This document shows positions 37,692-46,227 of a stretch of DNA of 64,000 nt, piece by piece; the stretch's first letter is position 1, and the number at the start of each line of letters is the position of its first letter. The DNA comes from WTGA01 sp965231865 (GTDB taxonomy: Bacteria > Pseudomonadota > Gammaproteobacteria > Arenicellales > Poriferihabitantaceae), in the NCBI GenBank assembly GCA_965231865.1, contig CBDDOJ010000002.1:1-64000 (forward strand), in the 5' to 3' direction. A program made the translations under genes and the position numbers. The notes under the pieces are model-generated. The model was not told the DNA's origin. It made no database searches and saw only the letters and a program-made list of their open reading frames with translations.

Positions 37692-38879
37692 TCATCTCAT
37701 CTTCCCCGGGATATAACGGCAATACCAGGCCGCAGCCATCATCCAGATTGCAGCGGTGGAAAACACGATGGGGAGTGCAAAAAATTTCAGCAGCACGGCG
37801 TATAACCCCGGTGTGGCCAGTTGGCCGGTATCCCGGTAGGTGGCAAACACCGCGGTCATTTCCGCCCGTTCTCGACCCCGGACAGCACGAAAAAAAAGCA
37901 CATTGCCGGCTCCATCAAGCATCGTGGCGCCCAGTGCACAAAACACCATGAGTGTAGACGCAACCCACGGCATGTCTGTCACCATGTAGACCACCATCAA
38001 CAGTGTGCTGGCCACCGCAAAACCGCTTCGCAACAGTACCCGGATACCAAATCGCCTTCCGACCCATCCCCAAAACGGAACGGTCAGGGTCCAGGCCGTG
38101 CCGATGGAAACAATCGCAGCCCCAACCAACTCCCCCAGTCCGGATTGTTCGCAATAGATTGGCATATAGATGATAAACATGGTCCACCAGGCGGAACGGG
38201 CGAGTATCAGGCCATATGCCAACCGCAATCTTGGTTGTGAGATGAAGCGCGGCATGTAACGCAGGGGGTTGACGTTCCGGGTATCCTCCCCGAGCACCTT
38301 TACCTGCTGTAACCCCAGTAATCGAAAATAAAGGATGGACAGGACCGCAAACACTGCACAAATGATGTATGGCAGGGAATGCAGGATTTTTTCCTGAAAA
38401 TACACCCCCAAAAAAGGGCCGATGGTCAGGGCCAGGACCAGGGAGACGATTCTCAGGGGCTCAAACTGTGTCATCTCCCGGCGCGGTATGAGGGCCAGCA
38501 CGTACAGCGTCAGGGAGACTTCGATGGCGGCAATGGAAAACGTATGAAAAAACAACCCCATGGAAAACCAGACCACCCGTTCCGAGACAAGCAGTACGGC
38601 AGAAAACAGCATGGCCGCGCAGCCCACAAGAAAGGCACGGTAGTTTCCAATGCGTTGAATGGCCCATGGCATGATCAGCGAGGCCAGGATTCCCCCGACG
38701 CTGACCAGAAAGAAAAGGGTGCTGGTGCGCTGGGCATTGCCCAAAATGGCGAACGCCTGAAGGGGCAACACAGAAAGCAGTATGCCCCGGGACATGGTCT
38801 GGACAAAAAACAGACCGGCAAATTTCAGGTAGGTACCGGGAGGCAATGGAAAAGTGTTCAAGTTCTCATCAGGAGTCAT
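37692..38879 (-). CDS. MFS transporter
   Basis: A 395-residue protein with about twelve hydrophobic segments. Blocks include PGTYLKFAGLFFVQTMSRGILLSVLPLQAF at the N-terminus and GWVGRRFGIRVLLRSGFAVASTLL as the second-half MFS loop. No substrate signature recognised. Lies directly downstream of the M24 enzyme (19 bases), so the two probably work together. Confidence 0.82.
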   Translation of the reverse strand: MTPDENLNTFPLPPGTYLKFAGLFFVQTMSRGILLSVLPLQAFAILGNAQRTSTLFFLVSVGGILASLIMPWAIQRIGNYRAFLVGCAAMLFSAVLLVSERVVWFSMGLFFHTFSIAAIEVSLTLYVLALIPRREMTQFEPLRIVSLVLALTIGPFLGVYFQEKILHSLPYIICAVFAVLSILYFRLLGLQQVKVLGEDTRNVNPLRYMPRFISQPRLRLAYGLILARSAWWTMFIIYMPIYCEQSGLGELVGAAIVSIGTAWTLTVPFWGWVGRRFGIRVLLRSGFAVASTLLMVVYMVTDMPWVASTLMVFCALGATMLDGAGNVLFFRAVRGRERAEMTAVFATYRDTGQLATPGLYAVLLKFFALPIVFSTAAIWMMAAAWYCRYIPGKMR

Positions 38880-38898
38880 TCAGCGGCGGGGCCGGATT

Positions 38899-40062
38899 TT
38901 ATACCGCCCTCAACCCTGTGGCACCGGCCCCCGCAACCATGGCCAGACCATTGTCTCCCAGTATATACGTTCCTCCCAGAATGACCCCGATGCTTTCTTC
39001 CGGAAATTCGAGGCATGCATGCAGCACAAAGGCCATGCCCGCTTCCAGCGTGGTATTGAAATCCCGTGAAATCTCCAGGGGTTCAAGCCAGATTGGAGGA
39101 TAGGCAATGCCAATCCCATACCCGAATCGCATCATCGCCGCCTGCTCAACCCCCTGTGCGATCAACGGTTCCAGGGATGCCTGTTCCACATCCGAAACAC
39201 GGATTCCCGGCGTAACAACTGCAATCCCCGCTTCCAGGGACTGGCGTGCCAACTCGTGAATTTCTGCCTGGCGGCGGTTTGCGGGTCCACAGCTGAGCGT
39301 CTGCATGGCGACGGCATGGTAGCGCTCGCACACCCCGGCAAATTCACCATGGACCAGGTCACCGGGCTCAATCACCCTGTTGCGTGGTGTGCCGTGACAA
39401 CCCGCGCTGCGGCTCCCGGAAGCCAGTTCGACGGGAATGGCCCAGTACTCGCTCCCGGCATTTCGAAGGGCTCTTTCAATCTGCGCAGCAACCTCCATTT
39501 CCGTCGTACCCGGGGTAACCGCATTTTCCATGGCCTGCAATCCCAAAGCGGCGTACTGCCCTGCCCGGGTGATCAGGGCCAGTTCCTGCGGGGACTTCAC
39601 CAGCCGGATGGTCCCCAGGATTTCCGTGGCGTCCACCAGTGTCGCCGGAGCAAGGGCCTCCGCAAGCGCCGTTCCCAGCGAAAAGGGCAATGCGCTGGAT
39701 TGAAACTCGACCCCGATCCCATCCGGAAAAGAGCCCTTTTCCCGGACAATCCTGCACACGATCTCAGCAAAATCCTCACGGTGCAAACGGTATGTCCGGA
39801 TATCGGTTGTCCAGGTGGATTCCAGGGCCAGGGGGAGGTCCACATCTCTCAACAGCAGGGTTGGTTCGTCGTCTCCCCGGGTAAAAATCATCGCCTGGGG
39901 GCTGTTCACGCCGGTCCAGCTGTCGTAACCACCCAAATAATAATGATTTTCCGGAGCAACGGAAACACAGGCATCCAGGCCATGCCTGGCCATCGCTGTC
40001 CGTGCACGGGCCAGGCGTTTCCGGTAGGTATCCAGATCAAACAGTGTGAATCTGTCATTCAT
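38899..40062 (-). CDS. M24-family (creatinase/ectoine-hydrolase-like) enzyme
   Basis: A 387-residue pita-bread-fold protein with an N-terminal creatinase domain (ENHYYLGGYDSWTG) and C-terminal M24 domain. The two Asp ligands of metal-dependent aminopeptidases are lost: the region reads LVHGEFAGVCERYHA instead of the usual D-x10-D pattern, while GIGIAYPP and LEAGMAF remain. This resembles creatinase and ectoine hydrolase DoeA, which work without metal on small non-peptide amides. ATG 40062 begins at MNDRFTLFDLD. Coupled to an MFS transporter, it may take up and hydrolyse a compatible solute or similar compound. Confidence 0.8.
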   Translation of the reverse strand: MNDRFTLFDLDTYRKRLARARTAMARHGLDACVSVAPENHYYLGGYDSWTGVNSPQAMIFTRGDDEPTLLLRDVDLPLALESTWTTDIRTYRLHREDFAEIVCRIVREKGSFPDGIGVEFQSSALPFSLGTALAEALAPATLVDATEILGTIRLVKSPQELALITRAGQYAALGLQAMENAVTPGTTEMEVAAQIERALRNAGSEYWAIPVELASGSRSAGCHGTPRNRVIEPGDLVHGEFAGVCERYHAVAMQTLSCGPANRRQAEIHELARQSLEAGIAVVTPGIRVSDVEQASLEPLIAQGVEQAAMMRFGYGIGIAYPPIWLEPLEISRDFNTTLEAGMAFVLHACLEFPEESIGVILGGTYILGDNGLAMVAGAGATGLRAV

Positions 40063-40678
40063 TTTTCCACTCCAGGCTCGCCCTTCCTTTGCGTCCGTTC
40101 CAGCGGTACCCCGGAACACACGCGGTCACCTGGAAGAGCCTCTTCGTCATACGCAACAGCCGCGTGCCTGATTGTATACAGCATTGGTCGTACCCGGTAG
40201 CGGTGGTACGGCACCCGCCTAAACCTGCGGATATCACCGTTGTCGGCTGTTTGCCCTTCCGGGACATGCCGGAAGAGAACGGATTCCAGATTGCCCGGCG
40301 GGCGGACCGGTGTGTGCTTTGTATGCTTCCGGAACGGAACACCCATGGACGCAACCCGGCAACCCACCGGAGACCCTTTCCTGCCCGGTCATCCGTCCGG
40401 TGTGCTCGACCCGGACCTGCCGGGGAACCCGATAAAGCGGGGACAGCAACAAGGGGGCACGACCGGCTTCAGGAGGCTGGATACTGCCCGGAGCCATGAC
40501 TTTTTTCCCGGTATCCGGGCAAGTCAGCCGGAACCCGGTTGATTGCCCAAACAATCATCCCCACACCGGGTCCGGAATCACCACCGGGGCCCCGGAGAAA
40601 CCGGCATGGAAAACGGTCTGCCGGGTTTTACTGTCTTCGTCTCAAGGAAAGAATGCGGGCCCTATCTTTCCCCCGGAA
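40063..40678. other. Intergenic region, no gene recognised
   Basis: About 615 bases between the M24 gene and the end of the cystathionine beta-synthase gene. Open frames on both strands give Arg/Pro/Gly-rich translations with no motif. No clear RNA gene, repeat or terminator with a T-run. Confidence 0.4.
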
Positions 40679-42055
40679 TCAAACATTTGCAATGGATTCC
40701 AGCAAATCATGCCGGGTGATAATTCTCGGGCGATTTTCCGCATCGCGGACCATCACTGCGGGATTATCCCGGTTGATCATGGATGAAAGCACATCCAGCG
40801 TACTGTCTGCAGGAACGAACTGAAAAGGGTCGCCCATGACCTCACGAACCGACTTGTCACGAATAGACGGGTCATTGATCAACGCCTTCAGCAGCTTTGA
40901 ATCAGACAGGCTTCCGACAAATTCCTGGCCATCCACCACAGGAAGCTGATCCACCGACACAGAGGTCAGCAAGGCGATGGCTTCCGTAACCGTTGCATCT
41001 TTATCGATGGTGGTCAGGGCGCCTTCCCCACTTTGCTTGGAAATAATACTCTTCGCAGTGTCATAGTCCCGCTCTTCAAGAAACCCGTGGTCCTTCATCC
41101 AGTCATCATTGTAAATCTTTCCAAGGTAACGGGTTCCATGGTCAGGCAGGATGACGACCATGACATCCTCCTCCTTCATGTTTTCCCTTGCCCATTCAAG
41201 CGCCCCCCAGACTGCAGAGCCACAGGACCATCCGACAAACATGCCTTCTTCCCTGGAAAGACGTCGAGTCATCACTGCCGCATCCTTGTCTGTCACCTTG
41301 ATGAAATGGTCAATCAGGGAAAAATCGACATTGGCAGGGAGGATATCCTCGCCAATCCCTTCGGTCAGATAGGGATAGATTTCGCTTTCATCGAAAATGC
41401 CTGTTTCCTTGTATTTTTTGAAAACCGAACCATACGTATCGATCCCGATCGTGACAATATCCGGGTTTTGTTCTTTCAGGTACTTCCCCACCCCGCACAT
41501 GGATCCCCCGGTGCCTACCCCGGCGGCATAGTGGGTAATCCTGCCTTCGGTATCCCGCCAGATTTCCGGGCCGGTGGTTTCATAGTGGGTCGCCATGTTG
41601 GACAGATTGTCGTATTGATTGGGGTAGTAGGAGTTTTCGATGTCCGCATTTAATTTCTGCGCCACAGAATAATAGGAGCGGGGGTCCTCGGCAGCAACCG
41701 CCGTGGGACAGACAATGACTTCTGCACCCACCGCACGCAGGGCATCGATTTTTTCCCTGGACTGTTTGTCCGCAAGGGTAAAAATGCATTTGTACCCCTT
41801 GGTGACCGCAGCCAGGGCCAACCCCATTCCCGTATTCCCCGAAGTCCCTTCAATGATGGTTCCCCCCGGCTTCAGGTCGCCACGGGCTTCCGCATCTTCA
41901 ATCATTTTGACTGCGATCCGATCCTTGACCGAATGTCCCGGGTTGAAGTACTCCACTTTGGCAAGAACGGTTCCCTTGATTCCGCTGGCAACAGAATTCA
42001 ATTTTACAAGCGGCGTATCACCAATGGTATCGACGATGGTATCGTAATATTTCAT
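40679..42055 (-). CDS. cbs: Cystathionine beta-synthase with C-terminal CBS pair
   Basis: A 458-residue fold-type II PLP enzyme. Schiff-base Lys in PGHSVKDRIAVKMI, Asn/substrate loop EGTSGNTGMGLALA, and the PLP phosphate loop GVGTGGSMCG. Two CBS modules at residues about 340-458 (DQLPVVDGQEFVGSLSDSKLL, PAVMVRDAENRPRIITRHDLLE) match the cystathionine beta-synthase layout, not plain cysteine synthase. Predicted to condense serine (or acetylserine) with homocysteine, the first step from homocysteine to cysteine. No cystathionine gamma-lyase gene is beside it. Confidence 0.9.
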   Translation of the reverse strand: MKYYDTIVDTIGDTPLVKLNSVASGIKGTVLAKVEYFNPGHSVKDRIAVKMIEDAEARGDLKPGGTIIEGTSGNTGMGLALAAVTKGYKCIFTLADKQSREKIDALRAVGAEVIVCPTAVAAEDPRSYYSVAQKLNADIENSYYPNQYDNLSNMATHYETTGPEIWRDTEGRITHYAAGVGTGGSMCGVGKYLKEQNPDIVTIGIDTYGSVFKKYKETGIFDESEIYPYLTEGIGEDILPANVDFSLIDHFIKVTDKDAAVMTRRLSREEGMFVGWSCGSAVWGALEWARENMKEEDVMVVILPDHGTRYLGKIYNDDWMKDHGFLEERDYDTAKSIISKQSGEGALTTIDKDATVTEAIALLTSVSVDQLPVVDGQEFVGSLSDSKLLKALINDPSIRDKSVREVMGDPFQFVPADSTLDVLSSMINRDNPAVMVRDAENRPRIITRHDLLESIANV

Positions 42056-42300
42056 AAATCTTATCCAGATAATTTTTCAGGTATTGATCCTGAGTCACTG
42101 TGAACCTGCCGGATTTTGCAATAACCGACGGATGGTTGGTATATATCGTAAGTACTACAAAGGGATATAGCAATCGTCTTGCTGATCCGGGGCCGGGAAC
42201 CAATGATCTGTCCGGTTTCGAACAAATGCCCGGTTGCCGCAGAATCCCCGGACTTCCACCGACTGCATGTACACCGGTTCGCCCGGCACAACCGATCACG

Positions 42301-42324
42301 TATACTTGCTTGCATTGCAAGCAA
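42301..42324 (+). promoter_or_regulatory. Putative promoter and palindromic operator of the FitA-like gene
   Basis: TATACT at 42301-42306 could be a -10 (a weak TTCGCC lies 17 bases upstream). It runs directly into a perfect palindrome TTGCTTGCA-T-TGCAAGCAA (42306-42324) at the expected transcription start. Ribbon-helix-helix antitoxins usually repress their own operon through such a palindrome. The start codon is 39 bases further on with AGGGGA as ribosome-binding site. Confidence 0.6.
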
Positions 42325-42362
42325 TGGTTTGGACATGTCCCGCACCATCAGGGGAACAACCG

Positions 42363-42587
42363 ATGGCCAGCATCACAATCCGCAATCTCGACGACGACGT
42401 GAAAACGCGGCTCCGAGTACGCGACGCCGAGCATCATCGTTCGATGGAGGAAGAGGCGCGCATCATCCTGCACGACGCCGTGAACGGCGATCGAACCGGC
42501 CCCCGGGATCCAGCGAAGTTTACCCAACGCGACGCACAGAAGATGTGCCTGACGACGGTGAGCGAAGCGCGCCGGAAGCCGCCATGA
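42363..42587 (+). CDS. FitA-like ribbon-helix-helix antitoxin
   Basis: A 74-residue protein starting MASITIRNLDDDVKTRLRVRD, with SMEEEARIILHDAV: the beta-strand and two helices of FitA/VapB-type Arc-fold antitoxins. It should bind DNA and neutralise a PIN-domain toxin. ATG 42363 has AGGGGA 8 bases upstream. Its stop overlaps the start of a damaged toxin gene in ATGA, so the antitoxin survives as an orphan. Confidence 0.85.
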   Translation: MASITIRNLDDDVKTRLRVRDAEHHRSMEEEARIILHDAVNGDRTGPRDPAKFTQRDAQKMCLTTVSEARRKPP

Positions 42588-42825
42588 TCCGTTGGCTCGA
42601 CATTGGCTTCCGGGAGTGGGTTCTGCCGTTCGACAGTGCCGCGGCCAGGACCTGCGTGCAGACCGCGGCTGACCATCGTCTGGCCGGCCGGCCGATCAGC
42701 GAAGCGGACTGCCAGGTCGCGCCATATGCTGCTCCCGGAATGCTGTGCTGATCACCCGTAACGCGGGGGTTTTCAACGGCACGGGAGTCGACATTGTCGA
42801 TCCGTGGGCAGCCACAGAGAACTGA
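42584..42825 (+). pseudogene. Wrecked VapC/FitB-like PIN toxin
   Basis: Frame from 42584 reads IRWLD, then jumps to WVLPFDSAAARTCVQTAADHRLAGRPISEADCQVA, which is the C-terminal half of FitB/VapC PIN RNases. About 60 residues between these blocks, with catalytic acidic residues, are gone. A frameshift near 42722 then moves the reading to VLITRNAGVFNGTGVDIVDPW, the normal VapC end, with a stop at 42823-42825. Truncation, internal deletion and frameshift leave no active toxin. Confidence 0.82.
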
Positions 42826-43077
42826 CGGATGCTATCGACCCGATTCCACCTCCCCGGAGAAGATCAACGGCAGGCACAATAAAGACGACCGCGTGATAAC
42901 GGGTTTCTTCGATACCCTGTGCGGGGTGTCGCGGTACATGCGAATGTACCTTGGTGAGATACTACTTGCGAGCGGACCCGGACCAATCCGGGATGCCGGC
43001 CGCACTGACAGCCAGCGCGAATCATCCGTGGGGGCGTTATCCGGTGGCTGCCGGGGTTACCCCCACGGATTTGTCTT

Positions 43078-43521
43078 TCAATGCACGGCTACATCAATTT
43101 GCCGACTGGTGGCCTTTTCCGCTTTTGGCAGGGTCAGTTTCAGCACCCCATCTGCATATTCAGCGGCAATGCCGGCCTCGTCAATGGATTTTCCAAGACG
43201 CAGTGTACGGACGTACCGCCCGGCGTGGCGTTCCTGTTGAATGACTTTTACGCCCTCCTTTCCCTCACTCCTGCCTGAAGACCTGGCTTCAATGGTGAGT
43301 ACATCCTCTTTTACACTCACTGACAGGTCCTCTTTTTTTACACCGGGCAAATCGGTTTTCACCTCATACCCCTGGTCCGTTTCGACAATATCCATCGCCG
43401 GAATCCGTGCATGTTCCCGGCTTGAAACCGGCTTGGCCGACGCGAAATTTCCATTGATCAAATCATCAAAATCCGCCCGCAAATTCCAGCTTCTGTACGG
43501 GACTCTGGTTACAGTATTCAT
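43078..43521 (-). CDS. Small heat-shock protein, Hsp20/IbpA-like
   Basis: A 147-residue alpha-crystallin-domain chaperone. The crystallin core runs from IPAMDIVETDQGYEVKTDLPGVKKEDLSVSV to GRYVRTLRLGKSI, then the A-x-x-x-n-G-v-L motif AEYADGVLKLTLPK. It binds unfolding proteins during heat stress. ATG 43521 has AGAGG 9 bases upstream; the longer frame adds residues without homology. A sigma-32-type promoter lies upstream. The gap 42826-43077 holds nothing recognised. Confidence 0.92.
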   Translation of the reverse strand: MNTVTRVPYRSWNLRADFDDLINGNFASAKPVSSREHARIPAMDIVETDQGYEVKTDLPGVKKEDLSVSVKEDVLTIEARSSGRSEGKEGVKVIQQERHAGRYVRTLRLGKSIDEAGIAAEYADGVLKLTLPKAEKATSRQIDVAVH

Positions 43522-43560
43522 TTTTTGTACCTCTCGATAAGAGTCTGGTTGATATGTGGA

Positions 43561-43591
43561 ATTAATGGAGATCAACCTGCCGGATTTCAAG
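43561..43591 (-). promoter_or_regulatory. Sigma-32 (heat-shock) promoter of the Hsp20 gene
   Basis: On the minus strand CTTGAA at 43591-43586 is followed after 15 bases by CTCCATTAAT at 43570-43561. These match the RpoH consensus CTTGAA...CCCCATNT closely, with spacing in the accepted range, and lie about 40 bases before the Hsp20 start codon. Heat-shock control of this gene is therefore likely. Confidence 0.75.
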
Positions 43592-43617
43592 GGTTCCGGG
43601 ACAGGCTGAAGCCGGGA

Positions 43618-44409
43618 CTATCCGGAAAACAATTCGCTCAGGGAAGTGCTCAACGCCTGGAGGGTTTCGCCGGTAAGACCATTGACCACCACCACCGCCA
43701 TTCCGAGATTGGCATGTTCCCAGTCGCTGCCAATGGCCAGCGTAAGCTGTTTGGTTGATTTTCCTTTTGCCAAAAGCATGGGAGCACTCCAGTGCCTGAC
43801 CAGGTAATTGTAAGTCAGGGTGCGACCCTTGTTTTCTCCACCCTTAATCTGCCTGACAATATCGTTTTCAAAAATCGCCACATGGAATTCCACACCGCTT
43901 TCCCCAGCCATATTGTCGAAAGCAATCTCTGCGCTGATCCTGCTGGCATCCCTGCCCTCAATGGTCAGCATGATATCCACCCGGGATTCCTGCTGGTTTG
44001 CAAAGTTGACACGTTCGACGATATCCATCCCGCCACGCACCTCTTTTCCCGAAACCAGCAACTCCGGGGTGTACATGGACCTTTGTGAATTCACATCGGC
44101 GAGAAATCGTTGACGCTCGGTGTAGGCAGCCTTTGAAAAGGGGTCCTTCCAGCCCAGCCAATTCCAGTAATCCACATGAAATGCCAGGGGAATGGCCCGA
44201 AACTTCTCGTCGACAGTCTCTCCGAGTTGACTCAGAAAATTGTCCGCCGGGGGACAACTGCTGCACCCTTCCGAGGTATACAGTTCAATAACGGGCGTGA
44301 TGGTATCGCTGCTGCGCAGGCTCAGGGGTTCATTTCCGGCAATCCCTGTACCTGGAATCCCCAGCAGGAAGGAAAGAATGACTGCCAGGCTTTTGATGAA
44401 TGGCCTCAT
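43618..44409 (-). CDS. DUF1223 secreted thioredoxin-like protein
   Basis: A 263-residue exported protein. Signal sequence SLAVILSFLLGIPGTGIA, then ELYTSEGCSSCPPADNFL with the CxxC motif of DUF1223, and HVDYWNWLGWKDPFS further on. The fold is thioredoxin-like and periplasmic redox work is likely, but function is not established. ATG 44409 overlaps the msrB stop (ATGA), so both are translated together and may repair or handle oxidised thiols or methionines. Confidence 0.85.
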   Translation of the reverse strand: MRPFIKSLAVILSFLLGIPGTGIAGNEPLSLRSSDTITPVIELYTSEGCSSCPPADNFLSQLGETVDEKFRAIPLAFHVDYWNWLGWKDPFSKAAYTERQRFLADVNSQRSMYTPELLVSGKEVRGGMDIVERVNFANQQESRVDIMLTIEGRDASRISAEIAFDNMAGESGVEFHVAIFENDIVRQIKGGENKGRTLTYNYLVRHWSAPMLLAKGKSTKQLTLAIGSDWEHANLGMAVVVVNGLTGETLQALSTSLSELFSG

Positions 44410-44870
44410 TGGAACAGCGGGACATATTCCCCGTACCCTTCTTCCGCAAGACGGTCCCTGGGAATAAAACGCAGGGCGGCGGAGTTCATGCAATATCGCA
44501 ACCCGGTGGGGGCCGGACCATCCTTGAAACAATGTCCCAGATGGGAGTCAGCGTGCCGGCTTCTCACTTCGGTTCGCGGATAGATCAATTTGAAGTCGGT
44601 TCGGGTAACGATATTCTCCGGTTCAAGGGGCCGGGTGAAACTGGGCCACCCGGTTCCGGAATCGAATTTGTCGATGGATGAAAACAACGGCTCACCACTG
44701 ACGATATCCACATAGATTCCGGGGCGCTTCTGGTCATGATATTCATTTGAAAATGGACGCTCCGTTCCCTCCATCTGGGTAACCCGGTACTGGATTTCGG
44801 TGAGTTCCTGTTTCAGTTTTTCATCGGAAGGCCGACAATACGAACCGCTTTTGTCCGCAGTATCTTGCAT
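44406..44870 (-). CDS. msrB: Peptide methionine-R-sulfoxide reductase
   Basis: A 154-residue MsrB that reduces methionine R-sulfoxide. The catalytic Cys is in LRYCMNSAALRF, with FDSGTGWPSFTRP and SHLGHCFKDGP around the substrate site. The two CxxC zinc pairs are replaced (GIYVDIVSGEPLF, RHADSHLGH), so this is the zinc-free type. ATG 44870 gives the usual start; a longer open frame upstream is not conserved. Coupled to the DUF1223 gene. Confidence 0.93.
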   Translation of the reverse strand: MQDTADKSGSYCRPSDEKLKQELTEIQYRVTQMEGTERPFSNEYHDQKRPGIYVDIVSGEPLFSSIDKFDSGTGWPSFTRPLEPENIVTRTDFKLIYPRTEVRSRHADSHLGHCFKDGPAPTGLRYCMNSAALRFIPRDRLAEEGYGEYVPLFQ

Positions 44871-45040
44871 GGTGGTTGTGCCCGGATAGGATTCGCTCAA
44901 ATGATACCAGTAATTTCCCCGTGCTGCCGGGTTTTCCCGGCCCCGGCAGCGTGGTTTCGATGGAATTCGCGGCCAGGCTCCATCCTGCCAATACCTCCAA
45001 CCGGGTTCACCGCCATGGGCAAGGAAGCCTCTGAACCGGT

Positions 45041-45742
45041 TCAGGTCAATAGCTGGACCAGGTTCGAAATATCCGGCATCACTACATCGGCAAGCTTTTC
45101 CAGTTCGTCCCGGCCATGGGGGCCGGTCAACACGCCTGCGGCAATCGCGACGCCGGCGTTTTTTCCCATATTGAGATCCACCGGGCTGTCCCCCACCATA
45201 ACCACCTCTTCCGGCAACAGCCCGCAGGCCTGGCAAAATGCGTGAACCATTCCAGGCTCCGGTTTAACCCCGTGCCCGCTGTCTGCACCACAAACGAAGT
45301 CAAACAGCCCCTCCAGCTTCAACCGGACCAGCATCCCGGTTGCATTGTCTTCATCATCCATGGTCGCAATCCCAAGGACCATGCCCCGGTCTTTCAACCC
45401 GGACAGGAAACCCCGGAGGTCCCCCATCACAGGAATGCCTTGCTGTGCAGCATCCGAAAAAATAGCCTGGATGCGGGCAAGATGCGGGCCCTCGATGGGT
45501 GTGCCGATCTCGCTGGACCAAAAATCCAGGATCTGGCGGTTGCTCCCGGACGTATAGAGGGAATCACTGGCCCATTCCCGGGTTTCAGGAATGTACCCCC
45601 CTTTCCGCATCAGTTCTTCGCTGATTTCAGGGCGCCCTATGGAGTCGGCGAGGTATTGTGAAACCTCGATATAGGGCGTCCGCCAGGTACCGTTAAAGTC
45701 AAGCAGTGTGCCGTCCTTGTCAAAGAGCACTCCCTTAATCAT
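45041..45742 (-). CDS. HAD-family phosphatase (phosphoglycolate-phosphatase-like)
   Basis: A 233-residue HAD hydrolase. Motif I FDKDGTLLDF (nucleophile Asp), motif II in GIATMDDEDN, motif III Lys in HGVKPEPGM and motif IV VGDSPVDLNMGKNAG. Has the helical cap of subfamily IA, as in Gph. Substrate not certain. Starts 8 bases inside the end of the VOC gene, so the two are coupled. Confidence 0.87.
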   Translation of the reverse strand: MIKGVLFDKDGTLLDFNGTWRTPYIEVSQYLADSIGRPEISEELMRKGGYIPETREWASDSLYTSGSNRQILDFWSSEIGTPIEGPHLARIQAIFSDAAQQGIPVMGDLRGFLSGLKDRGMVLGIATMDDEDNATGMLVRLKLEGLFDFVCGADSGHGVKPEPGMVHAFCQACGLLPEEVVMVGDSPVDLNMGKNAGVAIAAGVLTGPHGRDELEKLADVVMPDISNLVQLLT

Positions 45743-46202
45743 GGGAATCCCCGGACCCCGGTATCCTTACAGAAGGGACCCAGCAATATCCGTCCGGATC
45801 GAGCAGGAAACATTCTCTCAGGCCGTGGGGCTTGTCCGCGGTTTCCATCAGCACCATATAGCCCTTCGTTCTGGCCCGTTGCTCGGCCTTGTCCGGGTCG
45901 ACCTGAAACAATCGCAATTCAACTCCGCCCCCCCGGGCACCGGCTTCGGGCAAAAGCGACGGAAGCGGATTGTTCGCATAGGTGTGGTCTGCGTGCAACT
46001 GGTACAGTCCCCCGCTGTATTCCAGCAGCGCATAGTCATCCGAAACATTCAGGCCGGTGAATCCAAAAACCGACTGCAGGAATGAAACAGTTTGTGCCAC
46101 ATTCCTGACCAGCAGGTTAATGCCGAAATTTTCCAGGGCATGGCCCACTTCTTCTGCATCTTCCGGGTCGAATTGTCTCATTGGTGTGTAAGGAGTTTGC
46201 AT
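45735..46202 (-). CDS. VOC (glyoxalase/bleomycin-resistance fold) protein
   Basis: A 155-residue protein with the beta-alpha-beta-beta-beta VOC fold: FGINLLVRNVAQTVSFLQSVFGF, YALLEYSGGLYQLHADHTY and ECFLLDPDGYCWVP. Metal ligands could include His of LHADH and Glu near RECF. Substrate unknown. ATG 46202 or a second ATG seven codons later could start it. Coupled to the HAD gene by an 8-base overlap. Confidence 0.78.
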   Translation of the reverse strand: MQTPYTPMRQFDPEDAEEVGHALENFGINLLVRNVAQTVSFLQSVFGFTGLNVSDDYALLEYSGGLYQLHADHTYANNPLPSLLPEAGARGGGVELRLFQVDPDKAEQRARTKGYMVLMETADKPHGLRECFLLDPDGYCWVPSVRIPGSGDSHD

Positions 46203-46227
46203 TGCAGTGAATCAAATGGGGGGCATT

